Shown: piece after piece, positions 7,543 through 13,952 of the stretch
Numbering within the stretch: the first letter of the stretch is position 1
Layout of the letters: each line of letters opens with the position of its first letter
NCBI GenBank assembly: GCA_902494295.1
Contig: CABUSL010000005.1
Coordinates: 1-37,673, forward strand
Length of the DNA stretch: 37,673 nucleotides
From: an uncultured Collinsella sp.
GTDB taxonomy: Bacteria; Actinomycetota; Coriobacteriia; Coriobacteriales; Coriobacteriaceae
Reading direction: 5' to 3'
Program-made: the position numbers and the translations under genes
Notes under the pieces: model-generated
Seen by the model: only the letters and a program-made list of their open reading frames with translations
Database searches by the model: none
What the model was told of the DNA's origin: nothing

Positions 7543-8454
7543 ATGTCCCACAATACCCTGCCGACCGTCGCCGAGCTTTCGGGCGAGATGCGCGAGCGCT
7601 TGGCCAAGGTCAAGTACGTCTTTACCGACCTAGACGCCACCATGCTCGCGCCCGGCTCGTGCGTGCTGCGCGACAACGACGGCAACCCCTCGACCAAACT
7701 CGTCGAGGCCGTCGTGGCGCTCGCTCGCGCTGGTATTCAGGTGGTTCCCACCTCGGGCCGCAACCGTACCATGATCCACGAGGACGCGCGCGTGCTCGGC
7801 CTCAACTCCTACATTGGCGAGATGGGCGGTCTGGTCATGTACGACCTTAAAGCCAACGATTGGGAGTATCTGACCGGCGACATGCCCTACGACTCCTCTT
7901 GCGGCCTCACGCCGCACCAGGTGATCGAGCAGACCGGCGTGTGCGAGAAGATCCTCGCCCGCTGGCCGCACAAGATCGAGTATCACAACGACATGTCGAC
8001 CGGCTACAAATACCGTGAGGTCACCGTCGGCATGCGCGGCGATGTGCCCGACGATGAGGTTCAGGCCATCCTGGACGAGGCCGGCTGCGGTCTGATCTGG
8101 GCGTGCAACGGCCATCTGACTCACCTGTCCAAGCCGACGACGCTCGAGCTTAATCGCGTCGAGGACGGCCGCGCATTCAACATCAATCCCGCGGGTCTCA
8201 ACAAGGGCGTCGCCATTGCGCGCTTCTGCGAGCACCTAGGGATCGAGCGCGAGGAGACGTTGGCGCTCGGCGATTCCGAGTCCGACTTCTACATGGCCGA
8301 TCACGTGGGCACGTTCTGCCTGGTCGAGAATGGCCTGACGAGCGCCGGCGCGCCTGAGTTCCTGGCTGCTTGCGAGAACGCTTTCGTTACGCGTGGCAAA
8401 ATTATCGACGGTTGGGCGGCGACGGCAGAGCTGCTGGTCGCGGCGCGTTCGTAG
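7543..8454 (+). CDS. HAD-superfamily (subfamily IIB) phosphatase, mannosyl-3-phosphoglycerate phosphatase-like
   Basis: Predicted cytoplasmic sugar-phosphate phosphatase of 303 residues. All four HAD motifs are visible: DLDAT near residue 28 (nucleophile Asp and acid/base Asp), the Thr/Ser of VVPTSGR near 70, the Lys of LNKGVAI near 225, and GDSESDFYM near 242. The cap lies between motifs II and III, as in Cof/MPGP-type enzymes. The frame is open back to an ATG at 7501, but the ATG at 7543 has GGAG at proper spacing and is preferred. The substrate cannot be read from the sequence. Confidence 0.8.
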   Translation: MSHNTLPTVAELSGEMRERLAKVKYVFTDLDATMLAPGSCVLRDNDGNPSTKLVEAVVALARAGIQVVPTSGRNRTMIHEDARVLGLNSYIGEMGGLVMYDLKANDWEYLTGDMPYDSSCGLTPHQVIEQTGVCEKILARWPHKIEYHNDMSTGYKYREVTVGMRGDVPDDEVQAILDEAGCGLIWACNGHLTHLSKPTTLELNRVEDGRAFNINPAGLNKGVAIARFCEHLGIEREETLALGDSESDFYMADHVGTFCLVENGLTSAGAPEFLAACENAFVTRGKIIDGWAATAELLVAARS

Positions 8455-8505
8455 CGCGGCGTCGCCGCACTTGGACATGTCTTTTCGAGAGAGACTGGTG
8501 AGGTA

Positions 8506-9390
8506 ATGTCCGATATCGAGAATCCGGCAGGCGACACGCGCCCGATTGGCGTGTTCGATTCTGGTTTGGGCGGTCTGACGGTTGCGCGCGCCATCGCGAC
8601 GGCGCTGCCGCACGAGTCCGTCTACTACTTTGGCGACACCAAGCGCTGTCCCTACGGCACGCGCACCGAGGATGAGGTGCGCTCGTTTGCGTTGCAGGCG
8701 GGTCGTTGGCTTTCGAAGCACGACGTCAAGATTATGGTCATCGCCTGCAACACGGCGACCGCTGCGGCCTTGCGTCTGGCCCAGCAGGTGCTCGACGTTC
8801 CCGTGATCGGTGTGATCGCGCCGGGTGCCCGTGCAGCAATCAACAGCACGCGTACGCGTCGCGTGGGCGTGCTCGCCACCAACCTCACCATTCGCTCGGG
8901 CGCCTACACGCGCGCCATTCAGGATCTGGATGCCGGCGTCGATGTATACGGCTGTCCTGCCTCGAGCTTTGTCGAGGTTGTCGAACACGAGCTAGCCTCG
9001 GGTGCACACCTGCAGGAACAGTGGCTTGAGAACGAGGACATCTTCGATACGCCTGCCGTGCGTGCGCTGGTGGGTGCCACGGTTGAGCCGCTGCGCGACC
9101 ACGGTATCGATACCGTGGTGCTCGGCTGTACGCATTTCCCGCTGTTGGTGGGACCTATCCGGCATGCGCTGGGGCCTGGGGTGCGCGTCGTGAGTTCCGC
9201 CGAGGAGACCACACGCGAGCTGACCGATATCCTCACGCGCCGCGAGCAGCTGGCGGGCGACGCCGCCGAGCCGCAGCATCGTTTTGCCACGACGGCCGAT
9301 AACATTGCCGAGTTTGCGGTGGCGGGCAGCTTTATCTTTGGTCAGCCGCTCAAGAGCATCGAACATATCGATATCGATGAGCTGAAATAG
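8506..9390 (+). CDS. murI: Glutamate racemase
   Basis: Interconverts L- and D-glutamate without a cofactor to supply D-Glu for peptidoglycan. It is 294 residues. Motifs are GVFDSGLGGLTV at the start, FGDTKRCPYGTR, the first catalytic cysteine in ACNTATAAAL and the second in LGCTHFPLL. The ribosome-binding site is GGTGAGGT. It lies 51 bases after the HAD phosphatase and 54 before rph, so all three may be one transcript. Confidence 0.95.
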   Translation: MSDIENPAGDTRPIGVFDSGLGGLTVARAIATALPHESVYYFGDTKRCPYGTRTEDEVRSFALQAGRWLSKHDVKIMVIACNTATAAALRLAQQVLDVPVIGVIAPGARAAINSTRTRRVGVLATNLTIRSGAYTRAIQDLDAGVDVYGCPASSFVEVVEHELASGAHLQEQWLENEDIFDTPAVRALVGATVEPLRDHGIDTVVLGCTHFPLLVGPIRHALGPGVRVVSSAEETTRELTDILTRREQLAGDAAEPQHRFATTADNIAEFAVAGSFIFGQPLKSIEHIDIDELK

Positions 9391-9444
9391 ATGTAAGGCA
9401 GCCGCCAAAGCCTTCGCCACATATTTTGCCGAAAGGATATTTCT

Positions 9445-10170
9445 ATGGAGTGCATGCAGGTCAACCGCGCCAACGGCCGCGCCGCCAACGAGTTGCGCCC
9501 CGTTAAGCTCACCCGTGGCGTCATGAAGCACGCCCACGGCTCGTGTTTGGCCGAGTTCGGTGACACGCGCGTGCTGTGCGCCGCCACTATCGAGGAGGGC
9601 GTGCCGGGCTGGCGAAAGGGAGCTAAGGCCGGCTGGGTGACCGCGGAATACGCCATGCTGCCGGCGTCGACCGGCAAGCGCTGCAAGCGCGAGCACGCCA
9701 ACCGCAAGGGTCGCTCCATGGAGATCGAGCGCCTCATTGGCCGCAGCCTGCGTACCGTCGTCAACATGAAGGCGCTCGGCGAGTACACCGTCACCGTCGA
9801 CTGCGATGTGATTCAGGCCGATGGCGGCACGCGTACAGCGAGCATCACCGGCGCCTGGGTGGCGCTGCACGACGCCCTCGCCATGTGGGTCGAGGCGGGC
9901 AAGATCGAGCGCATCCCGCTTACCGGCCAGGTTGCTGCCATCTCTATGGGCGTTGTCGACGGCAATACGCTGCTTGACCTCGATTATTCCGAGGACAGTC
10001 ATGCCGAGGTCGACATGAACCTCGTCGCCACCGATACCGGTGAGATGATCGAGCTCCAGGGCACCGGCGAGCAGGCGCCCTTCGACCGCAAACGCCTCAA
10101 CGCCCTGCTTGACCTGGGTGACAAGGGTGTCGCCGAGCTCATCGAGCTTCAGCGCCAAGCCATCGCCTAA
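9445..10170 (+). CDS. rph: Ribonuclease PH
   Basis: Phosphorolytic 3'-5' exoribonuclease that trims tRNA 3' ends using phosphate. The 241 residues match the family length. Motifs are RPVKLTRG, HGSCLAEFGDTRVLC and ITGAWVALHDA, with the phosphate-binding GGTRTAS segment near residue 130. A clear AAAGGA ribosome-binding site precedes the ATG. The stop codon TAA lies within the left arm of a REP-like palindrome (10169-10205). Confidence 0.95.
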   Translation: MECMQVNRANGRAANELRPVKLTRGVMKHAHGSCLAEFGDTRVLCAATIEEGVPGWRKGAKAGWVTAEYAMLPASTGKRCKREHANRKGRSMEIERLIGRSLRTVVNMKALGEYTVTVDCDVIQADGGTRTASITGAWVALHDALAMWVEAGKIERIPLTGQVAAISMGVVDGNTLLDLDYSEDSHAEVDMNLVATDTGEMIELQGTGEQAPFDRKRLNALLDLGDKGVAELIELQRQAIA

Positions 10171-10205
10171 CCTGCCAAAAAGGGACAGGTTTATTTTGGT
10201 AGGTT
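10169..10205 (+). repeat. REP-like palindrome, copy 1 (loop GGGACAGGTT)
   Basis: AACCTGCCAAAA pairs with TTTTGGTAGGTT (one G-T wobble) around a 13-base loop containing GGGACAGGTT. A second element with different arms but the same loop motif lies at 17807-17839. The shape recalls REP elements mobilised by RAYT/Y1 transposases; no such transposase is in the window. Confidence 0.65.
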
Positions 10206-10311
10206 TTATCTGCTGAAATGCTGCGTTGAAAGGTCCGATCGCCTGAGAGGGGAGAGGTCAAGTGCCCAAACGCCCCTCACGCGGCTTGCTATAGAGACAA
10301 GGAGGCCAGTC

Positions 10312-10953
10312 ATGGCACTTGAGAAGATTGACATCGACACCCTCGACCCGGCGGCGACCATCGTCGTGGCAACCGGAAACGCTCATAAGCTCACCGAGAT
10401 CGAGGCCATTTTGGGCAAGGTCATGCCCGAGGTGCGCTTTGTGGCGCTCGGCCAGCTGGGTGATTTTGAGGATCCCGAGGAAAACGGCACGACGTTTTTG
10501 GAGAACGCCATCATCAAGGCCCAAGCCGCGGTTGAGGAGACGGGCCTTATGGCCATTGCCGACGATTCGGGCTTGGTCGTCGACGCGCTGGACGGTGAGC
10601 CCGGTGTGTATAGCGCGCGCTATGCGGGCGTGCACGGCGACGATGCCGCCAACAACGCCAAGCTTCTCGTTAACCTGGAAGGCGTGGCAGATGAGGACCG
10701 CACCGCGCGCTTCATGAGCGTCGTCGCGCTCATCGACACGGACGGTCTGGTTACCTATGGCGAGGGCGCCTGCGAGGGCGTTATCGCGCACGAGGGCCGC
10801 GGCGACCATGGTTTTGGCTATGACCCGCTGTTCCTGCCGGTCGACACGCCGGGCAAGACCATGGCCGAGCTGACGGCTGACGAGAAGAACGCCATCAGCC
10901 ATCGTTTCCACGCGCTCGAGCATCTGTCCGCCAAGCTGACGGGCGAGGAGTAG
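10312..10953 (+). CDS. rdgB: Non-canonical purine NTP pyrophosphatase (RdgB/HAM1)
   Basis: Hydrolyses ITP, dITP and XTP to monophosphates and so keeps deaminated purines out of nucleic acids. It is 213 residues. Family motifs are VVATGNAHKLTEI at the N-terminus, TFLENAIIKA, ADDSGLVVDALDGEPGVYSAR in the centre (metal and base recognition) and GFGYDPLFLP. A strong AAGGAGG ribosome-binding site precedes the ATG. The N-terminus has about 14 residues before the first strand, slightly more than usual. dtd starts 3 bases after the stop, so the two are translationally linked. Confidence 0.95.
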   Translation: MALEKIDIDTLDPAATIVVATGNAHKLTEIEAILGKVMPEVRFVALGQLGDFEDPEENGTTFLENAIIKAQAAVEETGLMAIADDSGLVVDALDGEPGVYSARYAGVHGDDAANNAKLLVNLEGVADEDRTARFMSVVALIDTDGLVTYGEGACEGVIAHEGRGDHGFGYDPLFLPVDTPGKTMAELTADEKNAISHRFHALEHLSAKLTGEE

Positions 10954-10956
10954 GCC

Positions 10957-11403
10957 ATGCGTGCGGTGGTGCAGCGCGTGCTCAACGCCGGCGTGACGGT
11001 CGACGGCGAGTGCGTGGGCCGCATTGGACGCGGCTACCTGGTGCTGCTGGGTGTGGGCCATGGCGATACGCGTGCCGAGGCCGACAAGCTGTGGGGCAAG
11101 CTCCGCGGGCTGCGTATCAACGAGGACGAGATCGGCAAGACCAATCTGGCACTTGCCGATGTCGACGGCGAGGTGCTCGTGGTGTCGCAGTTCACGCTGT
11201 TCGCCGACTGCCGCCACGGTCGCCGCCCATCGTTTACGGATGCCGGCGCACCCGATGTTGCCAACGAGCTCTACGAGTACTTCCTGACGCTTGTGCACGA
11301 GGACGTTGAGCATGTGGCGCACGGTATCTTTGGCGCCGACATGAAGGTCGACCTGGTCAACGACGGCCCATTCACCATCGTCTTGGACACCGACAACCTT
11401 TAG
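10957..11403 (+). CDS. dtd: D-aminoacyl-tRNA deacylase
   Basis: Removes D-amino acids mischarged on tRNA. It is 148 residues, the usual size. The start MRAVVQRVLNAGVTVDGE and the catalytic SQFTLFADCRHGRRPSF segment are characteristic. The Gly-cisPro motif common near the C-terminus is not obvious in the GAPDVA stretch and cannot be judged with confidence by eye. It is probably co-transcribed with rdgB. A perfect 12-bp palindrome overlaps its stop region. Confidence 0.92.
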   Translation: MRAVVQRVLNAGVTVDGECVGRIGRGYLVLLGVGHGDTRAEADKLWGKLRGLRINEDEIGKTNLALADVDGEVLVVSQFTLFADCRHGRRPSFTDAGAPDVANELYEYFLTLVHEDVEHVAHGIFGADMKVDLVNDGPFTIVLDTDNL

Positions 11404-11431
11404 GTTACGCGGTTTTACCAAACCGCGTAAC
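11404..11431 (+). repeat. 28-nt palindrome, copy 1 (after dtd)
   Basis: GTTACGCGGTTT, loop TACC, AAACCGCGTAAC: a perfect 12-bp stem directly after the dtd stop. A second copy after lysS (15921-15948) has GTTACGGCGTTT, loop TGCC, AAACGCCGTAAC. The two arms changed together, so pairing is kept. There is no T-run, so it is not a classical terminator. Confidence 0.75.
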
Positions 11432-11489
11432 AACTGGTCATGCGAGGTTGTCGTCTGGTACGTATTCGAGACCGGGCTTTTTTAGCTAC

Positions 11490-11519
11490 TTGCGTATGGC
11501 CACAACAGGGTGCTATAGT
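11490..11519 (+). promoter_or_regulatory. Putative sigma-A-type promoter of veg-ispE
   Basis: TTGCGT at 11490-11495, an 18-base spacer, then TGC-TATAGT with an extended -10 (hexamer 11514-11519). It is about 70 bases upstream of veg. Confidence 0.5.
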
Positions 11520-11539
11520 ATTAGAGTTTTGTCTATCTT

Positions 11540-11559
11540 AGGGGTATTGTCCCCTTTTT
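11540..11559 (+). terminator. Short terminator-like hairpin in the veg leader
   Basis: AGGGG, TATTGT, CCCCT, then TTTT. It is a 5-bp GC-rich stem with a T-run lying between the predicted promoter and the veg start. It may act as an attenuator or a weak terminator. Confidence 0.45.
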
Positions 11560-11586
11560 GAATTGCACCTTCTGGAGGCCCTGTTC

Positions 11587-11883
11587 ATGGAAGAGATGGA
11601 AGTCAATCACGTCGACGACATCCACGAGAAGCTGACCGATATGGTGGGCGATCGCGTCAAGGTGAAGGCCAACATGGGCCGTACCCGCGTCGTCGAGCGC
11701 ATGGGCACCATCAAGAGCGTCCACCCGGCCGTCTTCATTGTCGAGGTTGACGAGCGTCGCGGCCGCAAGTCGCGTCAGTCCTACCAGTACATCGATGTCC
11801 TCACCGGCCAGGTCGAGCTGTTCGACCCCGAGAGCGGCGAGCATATCTTTACCCCGCTCGGCAATCAGCTCGAGGAGCATTAA
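11587..11883 (+). CDS. veg: Veg family protein (DUF1021)
   Basis: Small protein of 98 residues matching the Veg family of Gram-positive bacteria, which in Bacillus is linked to biofilm regulation; its molecular role is unclear. The conserved core runs GDRVKVKANMGRTRVVERMG, then the HPAVFIVEVDE strand and SYQYIDVLTGQVELF, an SH3-like all-beta pattern. The frame extends upstream to a TTG at 11563, but the ATG at 11587 follows GGAGG at eight bases and gives the normal family length. ispE begins two bases after the stop. The veg-ispE order is also seen in Bacillus. Confidence 0.88.
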   Translation: MEEMEVNHVDDIHEKLTDMVGDRVKVKANMGRTRVVERMGTIKSVHPAVFIVEVDERRGRKSRQSYQYIDVLTGQVELFDPESGEHIFTPLGNQLEEH

Positions 11884-11885
11884 CG

Positions 11886-12782
11886 GTGACCGATCGGTCC
11901 CTGACTCTTTCCGCGCCGGCAAAGATTAACCTCTACCTGGGGGTTCATACCGAGCGCGATGACCGCGGCTACCACAGGGTCGATTCCCTGATGGCGGCCG
12001 TCGGTCTTTCCGATACCGTGACGGTCGCGCCGTCGCAGGCGCTGACCGTCCAGACGGTTCCGGCATCAGATTTTCCCATGCAAAAGAATACGGCGTATCG
12101 GGCTGCGGTTGCTATGGCCGAGCATTATGGTCGCGAGGCAAACGTCTGCGTGACGATTGAGAAGCGCATTCCATTGTGCGCCGGCTTGGGCGGCCCCTCG
12201 ACGGATGCGGCCGCGGTCATTGTCGCCTTGGCAGAGCTCTGGGGCATTGATCGCACCGACCCAGCGCTCGACGATATTGCGCGGGGCATTGGTGCTGACG
12301 TCCCGTTCTTTTTGCACGCGAGTCCTGCGTTCTACGTAGGTGGGGGAGACGTGCTGGCAACTGAGTACCCCGCGCTGCCTGCGACGCCCGTCGTGCTGGT
12401 CAAGCCGCGCGAGGCAAGCGTTTCGACAATTGAAGCCTATCGACGTTTTGACGAGGCCCCGGTGCCTGCGGACAAGCCCGGCGCGATAGCTTCTGCCTTG
12501 CGTGCTGGTGATGCCGAGACGGCATATGCACTCATCCATAACAACCTTGGTGTCATTTCCGCACAGATGGAGTCGCAGATTCAAACGGTCCTCGACTGGC
12601 TGCGTAAACAGGACGGAACCGTTGCTGTAGATGTGTGCGGATCGGGTGCCTGCTCGTTTGCCATTTGCGACACCGCTGCCACGGCCGAAAGGCTTGCCGA
12701 TGCTGCCCAGCAAAATGGCTGGTGGGCCTGCGCGACTGAGCTTATTCCCAACACGGTTCAAATCGACGCGCCAAAGAAATAA
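11886..12782 (+). CDS. ispE: 4-diphosphocytidyl-2-C-methyl-D-erythritol kinase
   Basis: GHMP kinase of the MEP isoprenoid pathway; it phosphorylates the 2-hydroxyl of CDP-methylerythritol. It is 298 residues. The start SAPAKINLYLGV and the ATP loop PLCAGLGGPSTDAAAV near residue 95 are diagnostic. The family usually has GGGSSDAA, so the GGPST variant is slightly unusual. GTG is the start codon, with GAGGAG located inside the veg tail, which indicates coupled translation. The other pathway genes ispD and ispF are 20 kb downstream. Confidence 0.93.
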   Translation: MTDRSLTLSAPAKINLYLGVHTERDDRGYHRVDSLMAAVGLSDTVTVAPSQALTVQTVPASDFPMQKNTAYRAAVAMAEHYGREANVCVTIEKRIPLCAGLGGPSTDAAAVIVALAELWGIDRTDPALDDIARGIGADVPFFLHASPAFYVGGGDVLATEYPALPATPVVLVKPREASVSTIEAYRRFDEAPVPADKPGAIASALRAGDAETAYALIHNNLGVISAQMESQIQTVLDWLRKQDGTVAVDVCGSGACSFAICDTAATAERLADAAQQNGWWACATELIPNTVQIDAPKK

Positions 12783-12831
12783 AAATTTCTCTAGCACGCG
12801 GCGAAAATCTTTGTTACTATAGTCGAGCTAA

Positions 12832-12908
12832 CGGGTTGTGGCTCAGTTTGGTAGAGCACTGCGTTCGGGACGCAGGGGTCGCTGGTTCAAATCCAGTCAA
12901 CCCGACCA
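12832..12908 (+). tRNA. tRNA-Pro (anticodon CGG)
   Basis: Complete cloverleaf. The acceptor is CGGGTTG/CAACCCG and the D-arm GCTC/GAGC. The anticodon stem CTGCG/CGCAG has loop TTCGGGA, giving CGG. The T-arm is GCTGG-TTCAAAT-CCAGT, discriminator A, with encoded CCA. A terminator follows 12 bases later. TACTAT at 12815-12820 could be the -10 box. Confidence 0.96.
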
Positions 12909-12919
12909 GAGCATGAGGA

Positions 12920-12947
12920 GGGACCGCTTCTTGCGGTCCCTTTTTTT
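12920..12947 (+). terminator. Rho-independent terminator of tRNA-Pro
   Basis: GGGACCGC, a 5-base loop, GCGGTCCC, then seven T. The 8-bp stem is perfect. Confidence 0.93.
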
Positions 12948-13020
12948 AGCTAGTGTTGTGATACCGCGATACCCGCGGTATACTCATTCGAGCTTGTCTC
13001 GCTGTATTGTGGAGGTCTAC

Positions 13021-13296
13021 ATGTTTGGACTGAGGGCTCCTGAGCTCATCATTATTCTCGTCGTTGTCCTGATTATCTTCGGGCCCAAGAACCTGCCGAA
13101 GCTCGGCAAGTCCCTCGGCTCTACCGTCAAGAATATCCGTGAGGGTATGGAGGGCGACGATAAGGCCGAGACCAAGCAGGCCGAGGAGGTCGTGGTCGAG
13201 CAGTCCGAGGAGGACAAGGAGATCGCTGAGCTCGAGGCCAAGCTCGCTGCTGCCAAGAAGAAGCAGGCAGAGGACAGCGACGCGGACGCAGAGTAG
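13021..13296 (+). CDS. tatA: Sec-independent translocase component TatA/TatE
   Basis: 91-residue subunit of the twin-arginine translocase that forms the pore-like assembly for folded proteins. It has one N-terminal membrane helix (about residues 6-20), then the hallmark hinge FGPKNLPKLGKSLG, an amphipathic helix, and a long acidic and lysine-rich C-terminal tail rich in Glu and Ala. The ATG at 13021 follows GGAGG at a good distance. The frame is open further upstream through the tRNA-Pro region, but that part is not coding. No tatC is in the window; a terminator follows, so it is a lone gene here. Confidence 0.93.
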   Translation: MFGLRAPELIIILVVVLIIFGPKNLPKLGKSLGSTVKNIREGMEGDDKAETKQAEEVVVEQSEEDKEIAELEAKLAAAKKKQAEDSDADAE

Positions 13297-13321
13297 TCCC
13301 ATCCCTTTGGGGTGAGCACCT

Positions 13322-13355
13322 GACCGGCTTGCCCGCAGGCTAGCCGGTCTTTTTC
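13322..13355 (+). terminator. Rho-independent terminator of tatA
   Basis: GACCGGCT and AGCCGGTC form a perfect 8-bp stem around a 12-base loop, followed by TTTTTCGTTTT. Confidence 0.9.
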
Positions 13356-13402
13356 GTTTTGTTGACAGTTGATTGTTTGATCAGAGTTGGGGAGATATCC
13401 GT

Positions 13403-13873
13403 ATGGACGCAAGCCAGATCGTACTGACCGCTGAGGGCCGCCAGAAGCTCGTCGAGGAGCTCGCCTGGCGTGAGGGCGATTACGCCAAGGAGATCGTCGA
13501 GGACATCAAGGAAGCCCGCGCGTTCGGCGACCTTTCGGAGAACTCCGAGTACGATGCCGCCAAGGACAAGCAGGCCCAGAATGCTGCTCGTATCGCCGAG
13601 ATCCAGGCCATTCTTGCCAACGCTCAGGTTGCTGCCACCACGGGCGACCTGACCGTCTCCATCGGTTCCACCGTTTCGCTGATTGATCCCAACGGCGAGG
13701 TCATGGAAGTCACGCTCGTCGGTACCACCGAGACCAACTCGCTCGAGCACAAGATTTCCAACGAGTCTCCGGTCGGTCACGCCATCATTGGTCACGGCGA
13801 GGGCGATTCCGTCGAGGTCGTTACGCCTTCCGGCAAGACTCGCGTCTACACCATCGCCAAGATCGCACGCTAG
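13403..13873 (+). CDS. greA: Transcription elongation factor GreA
   Basis: Rescues backtracked RNA polymerase by stimulating transcript cleavage. It is 156 residues. The N-terminal coiled coil carries ARAFGDLSENSEYDAAKDKQ, with the acidic tip residues (Asp and Glu) that hold the catalytic metal. The C-terminal FKBP-like domain ends with SPVGHAIIGHGEGDSVEVVTP-type sequence. The ATG at 13403 follows GGGGAG; the open frame upstream is not used. lysS follows after an 80-base gap containing alternative hairpins. Confidence 0.95.
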   Translation: MDASQIVLTAEGRQKLVEELAWREGDYAKEIVEDIKEARAFGDLSENSEYDAAKDKQAQNAARIAEIQAILANAQVAATTGDLTVSIGSTVSLIDPNGEVMEVTLVGTTETNSLEHKISNESPVGHAIIGHGEGDSVEVVTPSGKTRVYTIAKIAR

Positions 13874-13877
13874 ACCA

Positions 13878-13934
13878 CGGTCCCGCGTAAAGGTATGTTT
13901 TCGCTCCCTGGGACCGAATCCTGGGGAGCGTTTT
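13878..13934 (+). promoter_or_regulatory. Terminator and mutually exclusive hairpin before lysS
   Basis: A terminator hairpin (CGCTCCC 13902-13908, GGGGAGCG 13923-13930, then TTTT) ends 18 bases before the lysS start. A second perfect stem, CGGTCCC 13878-13884 with GGGACCG 13910-13916, encloses the terminator's left arm and uses its loop. The arms interlock, so the two are unlikely to form together. This is the arrangement of a terminator and an anti-terminator. It may simply be the greA terminator. Confidence 0.5.
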
Positions 13935-13952
13935 AGTTTGAGGAGCTAACTT

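Noticed and set aside
12838..13020. Upstream extension of the tatA frame
   Set aside because: It runs through tRNA-Pro and its terminator; the start at 13021 has GGAGG and gives the normal TatA N-terminus.
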